Assembly (NCBI GenBank): GCA_945906725.1
Contig: CAMDRI010000019.1
Location: 1 to 48,331 of the forward strand
DNA: 48,331 nucleotides
Direction: 5' to 3'
Source: Candidatus Kuenenia stuttgartensis
Lineage (GTDB): Bacteria; Planctomycetota; Planctomycetia; Planctomycetales; Planctomycetaceae
Below are positions 1 through 8,031 of the stretch, one piece after another (positions within the stretch are counted from its first letter, which is position 1; each line of letters opens with the position of its first letter). The translations under genes were made by a program, and so were the position numbers. The notes under the pieces were generated by a model that was given only the letters and a program-made list of their open reading frames with translations, made no database searches and was not told the DNA's origin.

Positions 1-754
1 TCTCGGCCAGAATCTGTTCCGGTCGTTGATCGAACAGACCGTAAGCCACATTGATGGTTGCCGCCTGCTCGGCGTTCTCGCGAGCCGCTTCGAAGTCTTG
101 GTTGGCAAGGTTTCGGCGAGCCTGCTGCATCAGCGACTTGGCATTCGCCATGTTTTCAGCGGGCGAGTGTCCGTCCGTCCGCGGCTTCGTTGCAATCCGC
201 GGAGCGGCGGACTCGTCAGCCGGCTCGTCAAACACTGGCTCATTGTTGACTTGTTGAATCGCCGATCGTGGCGTTCCGTTGGCGTTGCGAGTCGCCGAGA
301 CAGAGCGGTCGAGATTCGCGACTCCGACCGTCGCCGGACGATTGCCGTTGAGCGGGCTGCCGGAACGTCCCGCGATCGCTGTCTCAGGCGAACGGGACGT
401 GGTCCGTGCATCCAATTGGGCAATGAACATCTCCGGCGTCCGTTCGTCCGGCCCCCAATCCACGGGGAACGACTGCGCCTTCTCCAACAGCTTGCGAGCT
501 CCCACAGGATCGCCGCGCATGGCTAAGGCCTGCGCGTCCTTCATGTACTTCTCCGCAGCCTGACGGTACGAAGTCTCGTTACTCGTCGTCTTCTTTGACC
601 GCGAGAACGGATTCAATCGGCTGAATGTGGAACCACGATTACCAGTAGCCGGCTGATCGGCCGACACAGGTCGCGTGGTGCCTCCAGGAAGAGTGGCCCA
701 CAGGCCGGATGCGGCCAACGACGTCCAAGCGAGTAATCCGAATGCCTTACGCAA
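1..754 (-). CDS. Secreted helical-repeat protein, 5' part (possible secretin-type N-terminal region)
   Basis: The gene runs off the left edge; 251 codons are visible with no stop. I place the start at TTG (752-754) because an AAGGAG box lies 9 nt upstream and a signal-like stretch follows at once (FGLLAWTSLAASGLWATLPG). After it come a short S/T/K-rich linker, a helical segment near residues 60-95 (YRQAAEKYMKDAQALAMRG) and a second helical unit near 205-250 containing QARRNLANQDFEAARENAEQ and YGLFDQRPEQIL. The two units look like repeats of TPR-like helices. From memory, planctomycete secretin-family proteins begin with this sort of module, but the diagnostic C-terminal part is outside the window, so the family call is tentative. 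No ATG is available in frame, so an ATG-only gene finder would miss it. Confidence 0.7.
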   Translation of the reverse strand, partial: MRKAFGLLAWTSLAASGLWATLPGGTTRPVSADQPATGNRGSTFSRLNPFSRSKKTTSNETSYRQAAEKYMKDAQALAMRGDPVGARKLLEKAQSFPVDWGPDERTPEMFIAQLDARTTSRSPETAIAGRSGSPLNGNRPATVGVANLDRSVSATRNANGTPRSAIQQVNNEPVFDEPADESAAPRIATKPRTDGHSPAENMANAKSLMQQARRNLANQDFEAARENAEQAATINVAYGLFDQRPEQILAE

Positions 755-993
755 AGCAAATTTCTCCTTGAAACCGACTGGCGGAGGACGCTGCGACAAG
801 TCATCGACAGTCAACGAAGACAGTCTCACGATGTAGCTAATGCCGGCGAGTCGCCGCGTGGGGAGAGGTTCTGAGAACAAAGAAGGGAAAGAAATTCACA
901 GACAGGAAGGGTGGCTCGGACAGGAAGCCCGAACCGGAGAGACGTAGGGCGGGAACGTATGACAATCTCGCGAGCAGAGTCAACGGGTCTTAT

Positions 994-1282
994 TCAGCTT
1001 TTTTGTTCGTTTAATTCGGATTCATCGGCCAACGTGCTCCGCGAAATGCGACCGCGACAACCTGCGTGATAGAGCTTGAACGGGACCGCTCGCAGACACA
1101 TCTCGATGTCCCGCAAACTCTCTCGAAACGCGAGCTGAGCAAATGCCAAACACAAAAACTGATCGCGGAACGAGAAGCCTCGCGGTCGCAGATCTCCTCG
1201 GTAACGCCGCACACATGAATTAAATTCGTGCCTCGGCAGAAACTGCCATAAGCTGCGCGAACACAGACGAACCAACGTGCAT
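994..1282 (-). pseudogene. IS4-family transposase remnant (DUF4372 N-terminal domain)
   Basis: The conceptual product contains FLPRHEFNSCVRRYRGD, FRDQFLCLAFAQLAFRESLR and KLYHAGCRGRISRSTLADES, which matches the N-terminal DUF4372 domain that precedes the DDE domain of many IS4 transposases. A plausible start is ATG 1280-1282, giving MHVGSSVFAQLM. The reading frame then has to shift by one base near 1240-1250 to reach QFLPRHEF. The product ends about 90 codons later at a stop (994-996), directly after the conserved LAD motif, so the whole catalytic domain is absent. No terminal inverted repeats or target duplication were found. It is a dead fragment and is not mobile by itself. Confidence 0.8.
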
Positions 1283-1459
1283 CTTGCAACCTCCAACGTC
1301 CAGAACAATTGCCGGTCATCGGAAGATTCTCGCGTTCTGGGTTTAAATCGTGCACGCTCGTCATTCAACGTAATCCATTCACAAACAACATTTTCAAACG
1401 TCCCACTGAATCGTTAGCCGGACAGTTCTGGAAAGCGATTCTTGATCTCGAGTCTCACC

Positions 1460-1541
1460 ATTCGTTGTCTCCCTCAGTTCGTCGTACTCTTTTTTTCTCG
1501 TGAAGAGGAAAGAGTACGACGAATTGAGGGAGATGACGAAT
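1460..1541. repeat. Inverted repeat, 33-bp arms (30 of 33 match)
   Basis: Left arm 1460-1492 and right arm 1509-1541 pair around a 16-nt loop. The core of the arm reads TTCGTCGTACTCTTT. It sits 15 bp past the stop of the minus-strand aldolase-cupin gene and next to the IS4 remnant. On the minus strand a run of A rather than T follows the hairpin core, so a classical intrinsic terminator is not clear; it may act as a terminator or be a MITE-like palindrome. Confidence 0.75.
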
Positions 1542-1555
1542 TGGACGGATCGGAG

Positions 1556-3208
1556 TTACTTCCACGGGTTTCCATCCTCGGTCGCGCAGCGTTCTTCGAC
1601 GACGATGCGTTCCGGTTTTGGGCCGGCGTAGACCCACAGCATTTCCATCGTGGCCTGAGTGTCGTTGATGAAGTAATGCACTCGGCCGCGCGGTTGCAAC
1701 GCAGTCGCGCTGTCGCGCATCGAGTAGCGGCGGCCTTCGACGACGCAGGTCGCTTGGCCGGAGATGATGCAGATCGACTCGTCGAAGTCATGGACGTGAG
1801 CGGGCAAGCGGCCGGTCGGGTGAAACAAGCCGTAGCCGCCGCTCATTTCCAGACCGGGGATCAGGTCAGAATTGAAGAAGTCGATGAACTCGGTGTTTGG
1901 CCCGGCGGCGAAGCGCTTTGCGGTGGCGAAGCGGTTGACTCGTTCGGCACCTGGGAAGCCGGTCGAATCGTCGGGCATCGCGCGGCGTGGAAAAAACTTT
2001 TCGACAAGCGTTCGAGTCGGCGAATCGGATGCGAGCGCGATGTGAAAGACGGCCGACTCTGTCGTCGAGGGATTTCGTGCGGCGTGAACTCGACCGGTTG
2101 GCACGACGACGTTGTCTAATTTCTTCAGCGAGTAGCTGCGGCCTTCGACCTCGACGATCGCCGATCCGCTCAGCAGCGTGATTGATTCGGAGAACGTGTG
2201 ATTGTGGTACGGCAAGGTCGTTCCAGGAGCAAACGTCACGATGCCGGTCGTCAATTGCTTCGCGTGATTGTGTTTGCCGACGAGACACTCAAAATTCACT
2301 CCGCGATCAAGTTCGACTTTCGGCCCCGCACCGACCGAGTTCATGATCTCTGACCGATCCGGCCGCATCGACTCCGGCGGCCGAGCCAGCGGCGCGACTT
2401 TCGCTGCGGACTCCGGCGTCAACGATGCCTGAATCTGTTGATCCCGACCGACAACGTTCAGAGCGGCTCGCAACGAGCGCAGCAGCAGGCCGGAGTCGAT
2501 GCCAACACCGATCATCCGAAAGCCCTGTTGCCGGCGTTCCAGCAGGTTGTCGTGACTGATCGCAATGACCCCGCAGTTCTTGCCCGCCCGGCGCAGCGTG
2601 TCTTTCATTTGAAGGATTGATTCGGCGACTCCCGGACCTTCCCACTGTCCGCGAGCACCGGCCGTCGAGGAAAAATCGGCCGGGCCGAAGAAGAACAACT
2701 CGGAACCTTCGACTTGGCACATCAATGGGACTTGCTTCACGGTTCGCACCGTTTCGAGGATCGGCACAACCAGCACATGCTCGTTCGCCTCGGACGTGTG
2801 CTCGACGAGACATTGCCCCCAGCAGGTCGCTCGTTCGGCCCCGATGCCGCGCAGTCCTTCGAGCGGATACCGCGAGTACGCGATCGCCTGCTTGAGTTGC
2901 TCGGCGGTTTCGATCCAGGGGATGACGACTCCGTCCGCCCCGATGTCGAGCGCCCGCTTGATCAGCCCGCTGTTGAGTTCCGCGATCCGCACGAGCGCGA
3001 CAGCCTCACTGCGGACCGTCGCTCGCAGATGCTCGACGATGTCTTTCCAGTCGAGATGCCCGTGCTCGGCATCGATCACGACCCAGTCCAGGCCCAGGGC
3101 GACGGCCATCTCGGTGATACTGGGTGATTCGAGCGTGACCCACAAACCAAACGTCGGCTGATCGGCGGCCAGCTTGCGACGGAGGCTGCGAATGGCGTTT
3201 GTCTTCAT
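1556..3208 (-). CDS. HpcH/HpaI aldolase fused to two cupin domains
   Basis: The product is 550 residues. Residues 8-255 are an HpcH/HpaI-type class II aldolase (2-keto-3-deoxy-rhamnonate or 4-hydroxy-2-oxoheptanedioate aldolase family): FGLWVTLESPSITEMA at 20-35, WVVIDAEHGHLDW at 42-54 and GADGVVIPWIETAEQL near 90-105. Such enzymes cleave 2-keto-3-deoxy acids to pyruvate and an aldehyde using a divalent metal. Residues about 305-385 and 445-530 are two cupin barrels, each with a metal-site motif (YHNHTFSES and AHVHDFDES). I chose ATG 3206-3208, which begins exactly at the aldolase domain; longer in-frame starts add non-conserved sequence. Aldolases of this family are usually about 250-300 residues, so the cupin extension is unusual and may sense or process a sugar acid. 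A lactonase gene lies divergently upstream. Confidence 0.85.
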   Translation of the reverse strand: MKTNAIRSLRRKLAADQPTFGLWVTLESPSITEMAVALGLDWVVIDAEHGHLDWKDIVEHLRATVRSEAVALVRIAELNSGLIKRALDIGADGVVIPWIETAEQLKQAIAYSRYPLEGLRGIGAERATCWGQCLVEHTSEANEHVLVVPILETVRTVKQVPLMCQVEGSELFFFGPADFSSTAGARGQWEGPGVAESILQMKDTLRRAGKNCGVIAISHDNLLERRQQGFRMIGVGIDSGLLLRSLRAALNVVGRDQQIQASLTPESAAKVAPLARPPESMRPDRSEIMNSVGAGPKVELDRGVNFECLVGKHNHAKQLTTGIVTFAPGTTLPYHNHTFSESITLLSGSAIVEVEGRSYSLKKLDNVVVPTGRVHAARNPSTTESAVFHIALASDSPTRTLVEKFFPRRAMPDDSTGFPGAERVNRFATAKRFAAGPNTEFIDFFNSDLIPGLEMSGGYGLFHPTGRLPAHVHDFDESICIISGQATCVVEGRRYSMRDSATALQPRGRVHYFINDTQATMEMLWVYAGPKPERIVVEERCATEDGNPWK

Positions 3209-3255
3209 GGCGTCGCCTTGCCGATTCCTTCGGCGAGTTTGAGAGTGAGTTGCGG

Positions 3256-3465
3256 TCAGTCCGTTGAGCGGCGAAGCATATCGACCAACGCGATTCGCGG
3301 AGAGTCTGGTTGCTCTTGCGGCTTGGTTTGATCCGCTTCCAGCGACAGTTCTTTGGTCTCGCCGGGAGGCTTGCCCGGCCAGACGTTGAGCGTCAGCGGT
3401 TCCGCTCCCAAAGCGAATGGTCCTCCGAGTGCAATCAACAGAGCGAACAGCGGCAAGGACTTCAT
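3256..3465 (-). pseudogene. Alpha/beta-hydrolase (acetyl-esterase-like) N-terminal remnant
   Basis: The fragment starts at ATG 3463-3465 with a GGAG box. It has a clear signal peptide (MKSLPLFALLIALGGPFALG, then AEP) followed by LNVWPGKPPGETKELSLEAD, which I recognise as the mature N-terminus of planctomycete secreted esterase/lipase-like alpha/beta hydrolases. After about 50 residues the similarity stops and a short unrelated tail (SPRIALVDMLRRSTD) leads to the stop, so the catalytic domain with its GxSxG nucleophile elbow is absent. This looks like a 3'-deleted gene left next to the aldolase gene. It might still yield a short secreted peptide, but a function is unlikely. Confidence 0.65.
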
Positions 3466-3554
3466 CGTATTCTCCAACGAGTGGCGTTCGTGGACCGGTT
3501 TGCTCCAGAATAGAGCCGACTGCTCCAATCGTCACGGCGCGGCATGCGGCATGT

Positions 3555-3640
3555 GTTCCCATTTTTCGCCCTCCATCTTTCGCCAGCATTTTTCAGAACG
3601 GTCGAGCGGGCGGCGGAAAATGGAGGATAAAAAATACGGA
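3555..3640. repeat. Imperfect palindromic repeat, copy A
   Basis: The left half contains CATTTTTCGCCCTCCAT and the right half GGCGGAAAATGGAGG, which pair imperfectly. The left half matches the region near 45287-45314 at 23 of 28 positions, so this is a dispersed element. It lies in the divergent region between the hydrolase remnant and the lactonase gene. Confidence 0.6.
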
Positions 3641-3680
3641 CCGCAAGTCGCCGCGCAAATCAGTCAGAAAGGCTTGGACC

Positions 3681-4706
3681 ATGAATTCTTTTCGGTTGAC
3701 GCGACGCGAACTTCTGGCGGCCAACATTGCCGCCGGATTCGCGCTGTTTGCCACGGCCGTACGAGCCGTCGGCATCGCGGAGTTTTACGCCAGCCTGAAG
3801 TCGGACGACTTCTTCGCGGGTCCGCTGAAAGAAGAGACCAAGGTCGTCGATCAAAAGGTCTTCACCGAAGGCCCGGCAGCCGCACCCGACGGCCGTCTTT
3901 TCTTCACGAACGCGACTGCCGCGAAGATTCTGATTTGGAACCCAATGTCGCGCAAACTCTCGACGTTTCGCGAGAACAGCGGTGAGGCAAACGGGCTGCT
4001 CTTCGATCACTCCGGCCGACTGCTGGCCTGCGAAGGGAAGTCCGGCCGAGTGACTCGCACCGACTTGAAGACGGGCGAGATCACGGTTCTGGTCGATCAG
4101 TTCAACGGCCATCCGCTGGGTGCTCCGAACGATTTGACGATCGACTCGAAAGGGCGGGTCTACTTCACGTCGCGACTCCCGAACACCGACGAGAAGAAGC
4201 GGAACGTGAACTCGGTTTATCGCATCGACCCCGACGGCAAAGTCTCACGAGTCCTGTATGAGCCGGATATTCACATGCCCAACGGAGTCGAAGTCTCACC
4301 CGACGGACGCACGCTGTACCTGATCGAATCCGATGGCCGAGAGAACCGCAATCGCTGCCTCTTCGCTTACGACTTGAAGGACGACGGCATGGTCGCGAAC
4401 ACACGGCGACTTATCGACTTCTCTCCCGGCCGTGGGGGCGACGGTTTGTGCGTCGATGCCGAGGGGAACTTGTACGTCGCAGCCGGCTTGCACAAGACGC
4501 GCGGCACGTCTGAAACGCTCGACACGAAACCGGGCATTCATGTCATCTCGCCGCAGGGCAAGCTGCTGGCGTATCTCGCGACGCCGACGGACACGCTGAC
4601 GAATTGCGCGTTCGGCGGTGAAGACCTCCAGACGCTGTTTATCACTTGCGGTGATTTACTGCTGAGCGTCCGCACGAAACACCCTGGCCCGAAGTCCAAA
4701 CCATGA
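3681..4706 (+). CDS. SMP-30/gluconolactonase-family protein, exported
   Basis: The product is 341 residues. It begins with a twin-arginine-like leader (RLTRRELLAANIAAGFALFA) and continues as a six-bladed SMP-30/gluconolactonase/LRE propeller. Typical strands are FTEGPAAAPDGRLFFTN, ANGLLFDHSGRLLACEG, GAPNDLTIDSKGRVYFT, PNGVEVSPDGRTLYLIES and DGLCVDAEGNLYVA, which carry the acidic and Asn metal ligands expected in the family. Members hydrolyse sugar lactones with Ca2+ or Zn2+. ATG 3681 is chosen because the leader begins there. The stop overlaps the next start (ATGA), so the two genes are probably co-translated. With the divergent aldolase this points to aldonate or aldonolactone breakdown, which is inferred from context. 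Confidence 0.88.
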   Translation: MNSFRLTRRELLAANIAAGFALFATAVRAVGIAEFYASLKSDDFFAGPLKEETKVVDQKVFTEGPAAAPDGRLFFTNATAAKILIWNPMSRKLSTFRENSGEANGLLFDHSGRLLACEGKSGRVTRTDLKTGEITVLVDQFNGHPLGAPNDLTIDSKGRVYFTSRLPNTDEKKRNVNSVYRIDPDGKVSRVLYEPDIHMPNGVEVSPDGRTLYLIESDGRENRNRCLFAYDLKDDGMVANTRRLIDFSPGRGGDGLCVDAEGNLYVAAGLHKTRGTSETLDTKPGIHVISPQGKLLAYLATPTDTLTNCAFGGEDLQTLFITCGDLLLSVRTKHPGPKSKP

Positions 4707-5482
4707 TTGCTCACCGCCGACTCGTGAAGATTGCAACGCTGCTCTGGTTGAGCAGCGCTACGCTTCTGACTCGCGCGGACGAACCCAAGGTCGTCTGGAA
4801 ACAGACGGGCACTCTGTCGGCTGCGGAGGCTCATCAAGCGGCTGCGGCCGATGACAAGTTCGTGTACGCGATCACGAACACGCTCGTCGCGAAATACGAC
4901 CGGCAGTCGGGTGAGCGGCTCGCAACCAGTACTGGCGAGGCGAAGCATCTCAACAGCGGATTCCTGTGGGAGGAGCGGCTGTATTGCGCGCACTCGAACT
5001 ATCCGCAGACTCCAGAGCAGAGCGAGATCAAGGTGCTCAATCTGGAGTCGATGCGGCTGACGACGTTCAAAGATTTCGGCAACTTCGGCGGCAGCCTGAC
5101 CTGGGCGGTGCGTCACGACGAGCATTGGTGGTGCAACTTCGCTCGCTACGACGACGACAACGCCCAGACGTTTCTGGTGAAGTTTGACCGGGACTGGCGA
5201 GAGCAAGGTCGGTGGACGTATCCGGCCGAAGTGATTCGCGAGTTGCATCGCATGAGTCTGTCTGGCGGCCTGTGGCGCGAGGGTGCTCTGCTGGTTACGG
5301 GACATGACGATCCGGTGTTCTTTCGATTGCGACTACCAAAGTCTGGCAATGTGCTGGAATTCTCCGGTCTGCAATCGGTTCCATTCACCGGGCAGGGGTT
5401 CGCGCACGACCCGAAGACTGGCGGGCTTGTCGGGATCAACCGCAGCCGACACACGGTCGTTTTCGCGGACAAAGTAAAGTAG
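4703..5482 (+). CDS. Secreted protein of unknown function, beta-propeller-like
   Basis: The product is 259 residues with a signal peptide (KIATLLWLSSATLLTRADEP). The remainder is rich in short beta strands with repeated aromatic/Gly patterns (KFVYAITNTLVAKYDR, SGFLWEERLYCAHSNYP, GSLTWAVRHDEHWWCNFARY, GGLWREGALLVTGHDD), as expected of a small propeller. I do not recognise a named family. It overlaps the upstream lactonase gene by 4 bp (ATGA), which suggests shared expression and perhaps a shared periplasmic pathway. Confidence 0.8.
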   Translation: MIAHRRLVKIATLLWLSSATLLTRADEPKVVWKQTGTLSAAEAHQAAAADDKFVYAITNTLVAKYDRQSGERLATSTGEAKHLNSGFLWEERLYCAHSNYPQTPEQSEIKVLNLESMRLTTFKDFGNFGGSLTWAVRHDEHWWCNFARYDDDNAQTFLVKFDRDWREQGRWTYPAEVIRELHRMSLSGGLWREGALLVTGHDDPVFFRLRLPKSGNVLEFSGLQSVPFTGQGFAHDPKTGGLVGINRSRHTVVFADKVK

Positions 5483-5845
5483 GTTGGGGTTCAGCAGTTC
5501 GATTCGACCGACATTTTGACGGATGTGACGAACTCGCCAGCCGATTTTTCGGGCCGAAGTCGGTTGAGTCGGCGGGGGGATCGCGTCACACTGCTGGCCT
5601 TTCTGGCCGGCCGGCCCGTGTAAGCCGAGTGATGTCGCTGAACTCGCCTGAGTTCAGGATCTGGATCATTTGTCGATTCAGCATCCTTGGTAGCACGGCT
5701 GGAGTTTGCCATCACTGTTTTCGAGACGTTTTCATCGACCGTACCACGACCGTCAGGGAGTGGCTGGTTGGTCTGAGCGGGCCGCTTCCTGACGGGCTCG
5801 GTACTGCTCGGCACGTCTCCTCCTGTTATTGAAAAGGAGCATGTT
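5483..5845 (+). promoter_or_regulatory. Leader/intergenic region before rpsP, with a 14-bp RNA hairpin
   Basis: This is 363 bp without a convincing gene. The only marked structure is a hairpin with arms 5751-5764 and 5781-5794, 14 pairs including two G-U, and a 16-nt loop. It ends about 50 nt before the rpsP start. It may belong to the operon leader; the promoter and the role are not determined. Confidence 0.4.
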
Positions 5846-6208
5846 GTGTCGGTTCGCATTCGCATGACGAGAATGGGTCGTAAGCATCGACCATTCTACC
5901 GGATCGTGGTCATCGATCGTCAGAAGGCTCGCGAGGGCAAAGCTATCGAAGAGGTCGGCACCTACGACCCGATGGTTAAGGACAAGGCCGCTCGCGTGAA
6001 GTTGAAGATGGAACGGATCGAGTATTGGCAATCGGTCGGCGCGTTGCCGTCGGATCGAGTCGCCACGCTCATCAAGAAGGTGAAGAACAATCGCTGGACG
6101 GACCAAGTGGCCGCCCCGGCGCTGACTCCGCAGAAGGCTCCGCCCGCTCCGGCTGCCGCCGAAGCTCCGGCAGAGGAAGCTCCGGCCGAAGGCGGCGAGG
6201 CCAGCTAA
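5846..6208 (+). CDS. rpsP: 30S ribosomal protein S16
   Basis: The product is 120 residues. The first 80 are canonical S16 (VRIRMTRMGRKHRPFYRIVV, then IEEVGTYDPM and ALPSDRVATLIKK), a protein of the 30S body. The start is GTG 5846 with AAGGAG 6 nt upstream; the nearby ATG at 5841 is out of frame. A 35-residue Ala/Pro/Glu-rich tail follows the conserved core, a low-complexity extension that is probably disordered. It begins the rpsP-trmD-rplS operon, with trmD starting 12 bp after the stop. Confidence 0.97.
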   Translation: MSVRIRMTRMGRKHRPFYRIVVIDRQKAREGKAIEEVGTYDPMVKDKAARVKLKMERIEYWQSVGALPSDRVATLIKKVKNNRWTDQVAAPALTPQKAPPAPAAAEAPAEEAPAEGGEAS

Positions 6209-6220
6209 CCCGAGCAACCC

Positions 6221-6982
6221 ATGCGGTTCGACGTCCTCACGCTCTTCCCAGATTTGTTTGAGAGTTACCTCTCGCAGAGCCTGCTCAAGTTGGCGATCCA
6301 ACGCGAGCTGGTCAGCGTGAAACTCTGGAACTTCCGAGACTGGGCGACCGGCAAACGAAAGTCGGTGGACGACAAACCGTATGGCGGCGGACCGGGCATG
6401 TTGATCATGTGCCCGCCCGTGTTCGATGCGGTGGAAGCGATCCAACTCGATGCGGAACAACCCGGTCAGTTGGTGATGCTCACGCCGCAAGGTCGGAAAC
6501 TCGATCAGAAATTGGTGGAGGAACTCGCTCAGCACAAACGGCTGCTTCTGCTGTGCGGGAGATACGAAGGATTCGATGACCGAATCCGACAAGGTTTGCA
6601 ACCACTGGAGGTCTCGGTTGGCGATTTCATCTGCAACGGCGGCGAAGTGCCGGCGATGCTCTTGATTGATTCCGTCATCCGGCTCATTCCGAGCGTGCTC
6701 GGCGATGAGACCTCTCACAAGTACGAATCGTTTTCCGAAAGCGGACTTCTCGAATATCCGCAGTTCACGCGACCTCGCGAGTTCCGCGGCCTGACGGTTC
6801 CCGAAGTCCTGCTCAACGGAAATCACGCCGAAATCCAACGTTGGCAAAACCAACAAAGTTTGAAACGAACGAAAGAGCGTCGCAGCGATCTGGTCCCGCC
6901 AGGCGTGGACGACGAAGTCAAAAAACCGAAACGCCAGCGACGATCAAAAACTCGTCGCGATCCAGGGAGTCCTGAATCATGA
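6221..6982 (+). CDS. trmD: tRNA (guanine(37)-N1)-methyltransferase
   Basis: The product is 253 residues. TrmD methylates G37 of tRNAs reading CNN codons from S-adenosylmethionine and prevents +1 frameshifting. Visible family motifs are MRFDVLTLFPDLFESYL at the N-terminus, DKPYGGGPGMLIM near 50, CGRYEGFDDRI near 110 and VGDFICNGGEVPAMLLIDS near 130, which together form the trefoil-knot SAM site. The C-terminal 25 residues are a Lys/Arg-rich extension. The stop overlaps the rplS start (ATGA). Confidence 0.97.
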   Translation: MRFDVLTLFPDLFESYLSQSLLKLAIQRELVSVKLWNFRDWATGKRKSVDDKPYGGGPGMLIMCPPVFDAVEAIQLDAEQPGQLVMLTPQGRKLDQKLVEELAQHKRLLLLCGRYEGFDDRIRQGLQPLEVSVGDFICNGGEVPAMLLIDSVIRLIPSVLGDETSHKYESFSESGLLEYPQFTRPREFRGLTVPEVLLNGNHAEIQRWQNQQSLKRTKERRSDLVPPGVDDEVKKPKRQRRSKTRRDPGSPES

Positions 6983-7362
6983 TTAACAAGCTCATCCAAG
7001 AGGTCGAAACGAAGTTCCTGCGGCCTGACCCGCTGAAGTTTGAAGTCGGCGACACCGTCGATGTCCATTGCCGAATTCTGGAAGGCACGAAAGAGCGCAT
7101 TCAGATTTTCACGGGGGTCGTCCTTGCTCGCCGCGGAGCCGGCACTCGCGAGATGTTCACCGTCCGCCGCATCGTCGGTGGCGAAGGTGTCGAGCGAATC
7201 TTCCCGGTCAACTCGCCGAAGATCGCCAAGCTGGAAGTCGTCCGCCACGGCAAGACTCGCCGAGCCAAGCTGTACTACCTCCGCAAGCGAGTCGGCAAAG
7301 CGACCAAACTGGTCGAACGCCGGGCGAAGGAAACCAAGGTCAAGGTTCCAGGTGCCAAGTAG
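6979..7362 (+). CDS. rplS: 50S ribosomal protein L19
   Basis: The product is 127 residues, close to the usual 115-125. Conserved stretches are FEVGDTVDVHCRILEG, ERIQIFTGVVLARRGAG, FTVRRIVGGEGVERIFP and VVRHGKTRRAKLYYLRKRVG. L19 sits at the 30S-50S interface. It is translationally coupled to trmD through an ATGA overlap, and the order rpsP-trmD-rplS is the widespread bacterial arrangement. Confidence 0.97.
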   Translation: MINKLIQEVETKFLRPDPLKFEVGDTVDVHCRILEGTKERIQIFTGVVLARRGAGTREMFTVRRIVGGEGVERIFPVNSPKIAKLEVVRHGKTRRAKLYYLRKRVGKATKLVERRAKETKVKVPGAK

Positions 7363-7368
7363 TCACGA

Positions 7369-7487
7369 TTTGGACTGCGGTGTCCGTAGTCACTGCTTTT
7401 CAAAACGCATTGATCGGCTGTAAAGCGGCCGAACCGACAAAATGATGTGTTTTGAAAAATGACGACTCGGCTTTGTCGTAGTCCAAA
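7369..7487. repeat. Nested inverted repeat between rplS and the YraN gene
   Basis: The outer arms are 7369-7380 and 7476-7487 (TTTGGACTGCGG against a near match). The inner arms are 7397-7410 and 7445-7458 (TTTTCAAAACGCAT, 13 of 14 match). It resembles a short non-autonomous palindromic element. A spurious upstream in-frame ATG of the next gene (7459) lies inside it. Confidence 0.65.
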
Positions 7488-7506
7488 GGTTTTCGAGACC
7501 ACCGCC

Positions 7507-7902
7507 ATGCGGAGCCTTTGGAACAAGTTGTTCGGTGATCGCGGTGAACGAGCCGCCGCCAAGTTTCTCAAACGGCAAGGCTTCCGCATCGTCCAGCGAA
7601 ATTACTCGACATCGTTGGGTGAGATCGACATCGTGGCGCTCGACGGCACGACGATTGTTTTTGTCGAAGTCAAAACTCGCTCGTCGCTCGTCGCCGGTCG
7701 ACCTGAAGAAGCAGTCACTTTCGAGAAACAAAAGAAGCTGACGAACATGGCTTTGGCCTATCTGAAAAAACACAAACTCTTTGAACATTCGGCCCGCTTC
7801 GACGTCGTCGCCATCGTTTGGCCGGACGACGCTCGCGAGCCGGAAATCCGCCACCTCCGCAACGCCTTTGAGCCGACCGGCAAGTGGCAGATGTTTTCGT
7901 GA
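7507..7902 (+). CDS. YraN/UPF0102-family endonuclease-like protein
   Basis: The product is 131 residues. It has the restriction-endonuclease-like fold motif of UPF0102: GDRGERAAAKFLKRQGFRI, then YSTSLGEIDIVALDGTTIVF and VEVKTRSS, giving the E-(x)n-D-(x)n-ExK pattern of PD-(D/E)xK nucleases. The biological role of the family is not settled. I prefer ATG 7507 to 7459, because the extra 16 codons are encoded by the palindromic element and because family members begin close to GDRGE. The gene follows rplS, a common neighbourhood for yraN. Confidence 0.9.
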   Translation: MRSLWNKLFGDRGERAAAKFLKRQGFRIVQRNYSTSLGEIDIVALDGTTIVFVEVKTRSSLVAGRPEEAVTFEKQKKLTNMALAYLKKHKLFEHSARFDVVAIVWPDDAREPEIRHLRNAFEPTGKWQMFS

Positions 7903-7906
7903 TTTC

Positions 7907-8021
7907 ACGTAGCCGTCGTCGCTCTGCGTGACGAGCCTTTGTCGATTCGAACTGCGAGCGCTTCTTGAAAATCCAAACCTGTCACCATTCGGCTCGTCAC
8001 GCGGAGCGACGACGGCTACGT
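7907..8021. repeat. Near-perfect inverted repeat, 31-bp arms
   Basis: Arms 7907-7937 and 7991-8021 match at 30 of 31 positions around a 53-nt loop; the arm begins ACGTAGCCGTCGTCGCTC. It fills the gap between the YraN-like gene and the YchF-like GTPase gene, ending 10 bp before the GTPase start. It is probably a dispersed palindrome. It could also attenuate readthrough. Confidence 0.85.
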
Positions 8022-8031
8022 TGAGGCAATC

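Noticed and set aside
3209..3589. Long N-terminal extension of the aldolase-cupin frame
   Set aside because: The extra residues overlap the hydrolase remnant on the same strand and show no family similarity; the aldolase domain begins at ATG 3208.
7459..7506. Earlier start for the YraN-like gene
   Set aside because: Those codons lie in the palindromic element and precede the conserved N-terminus.
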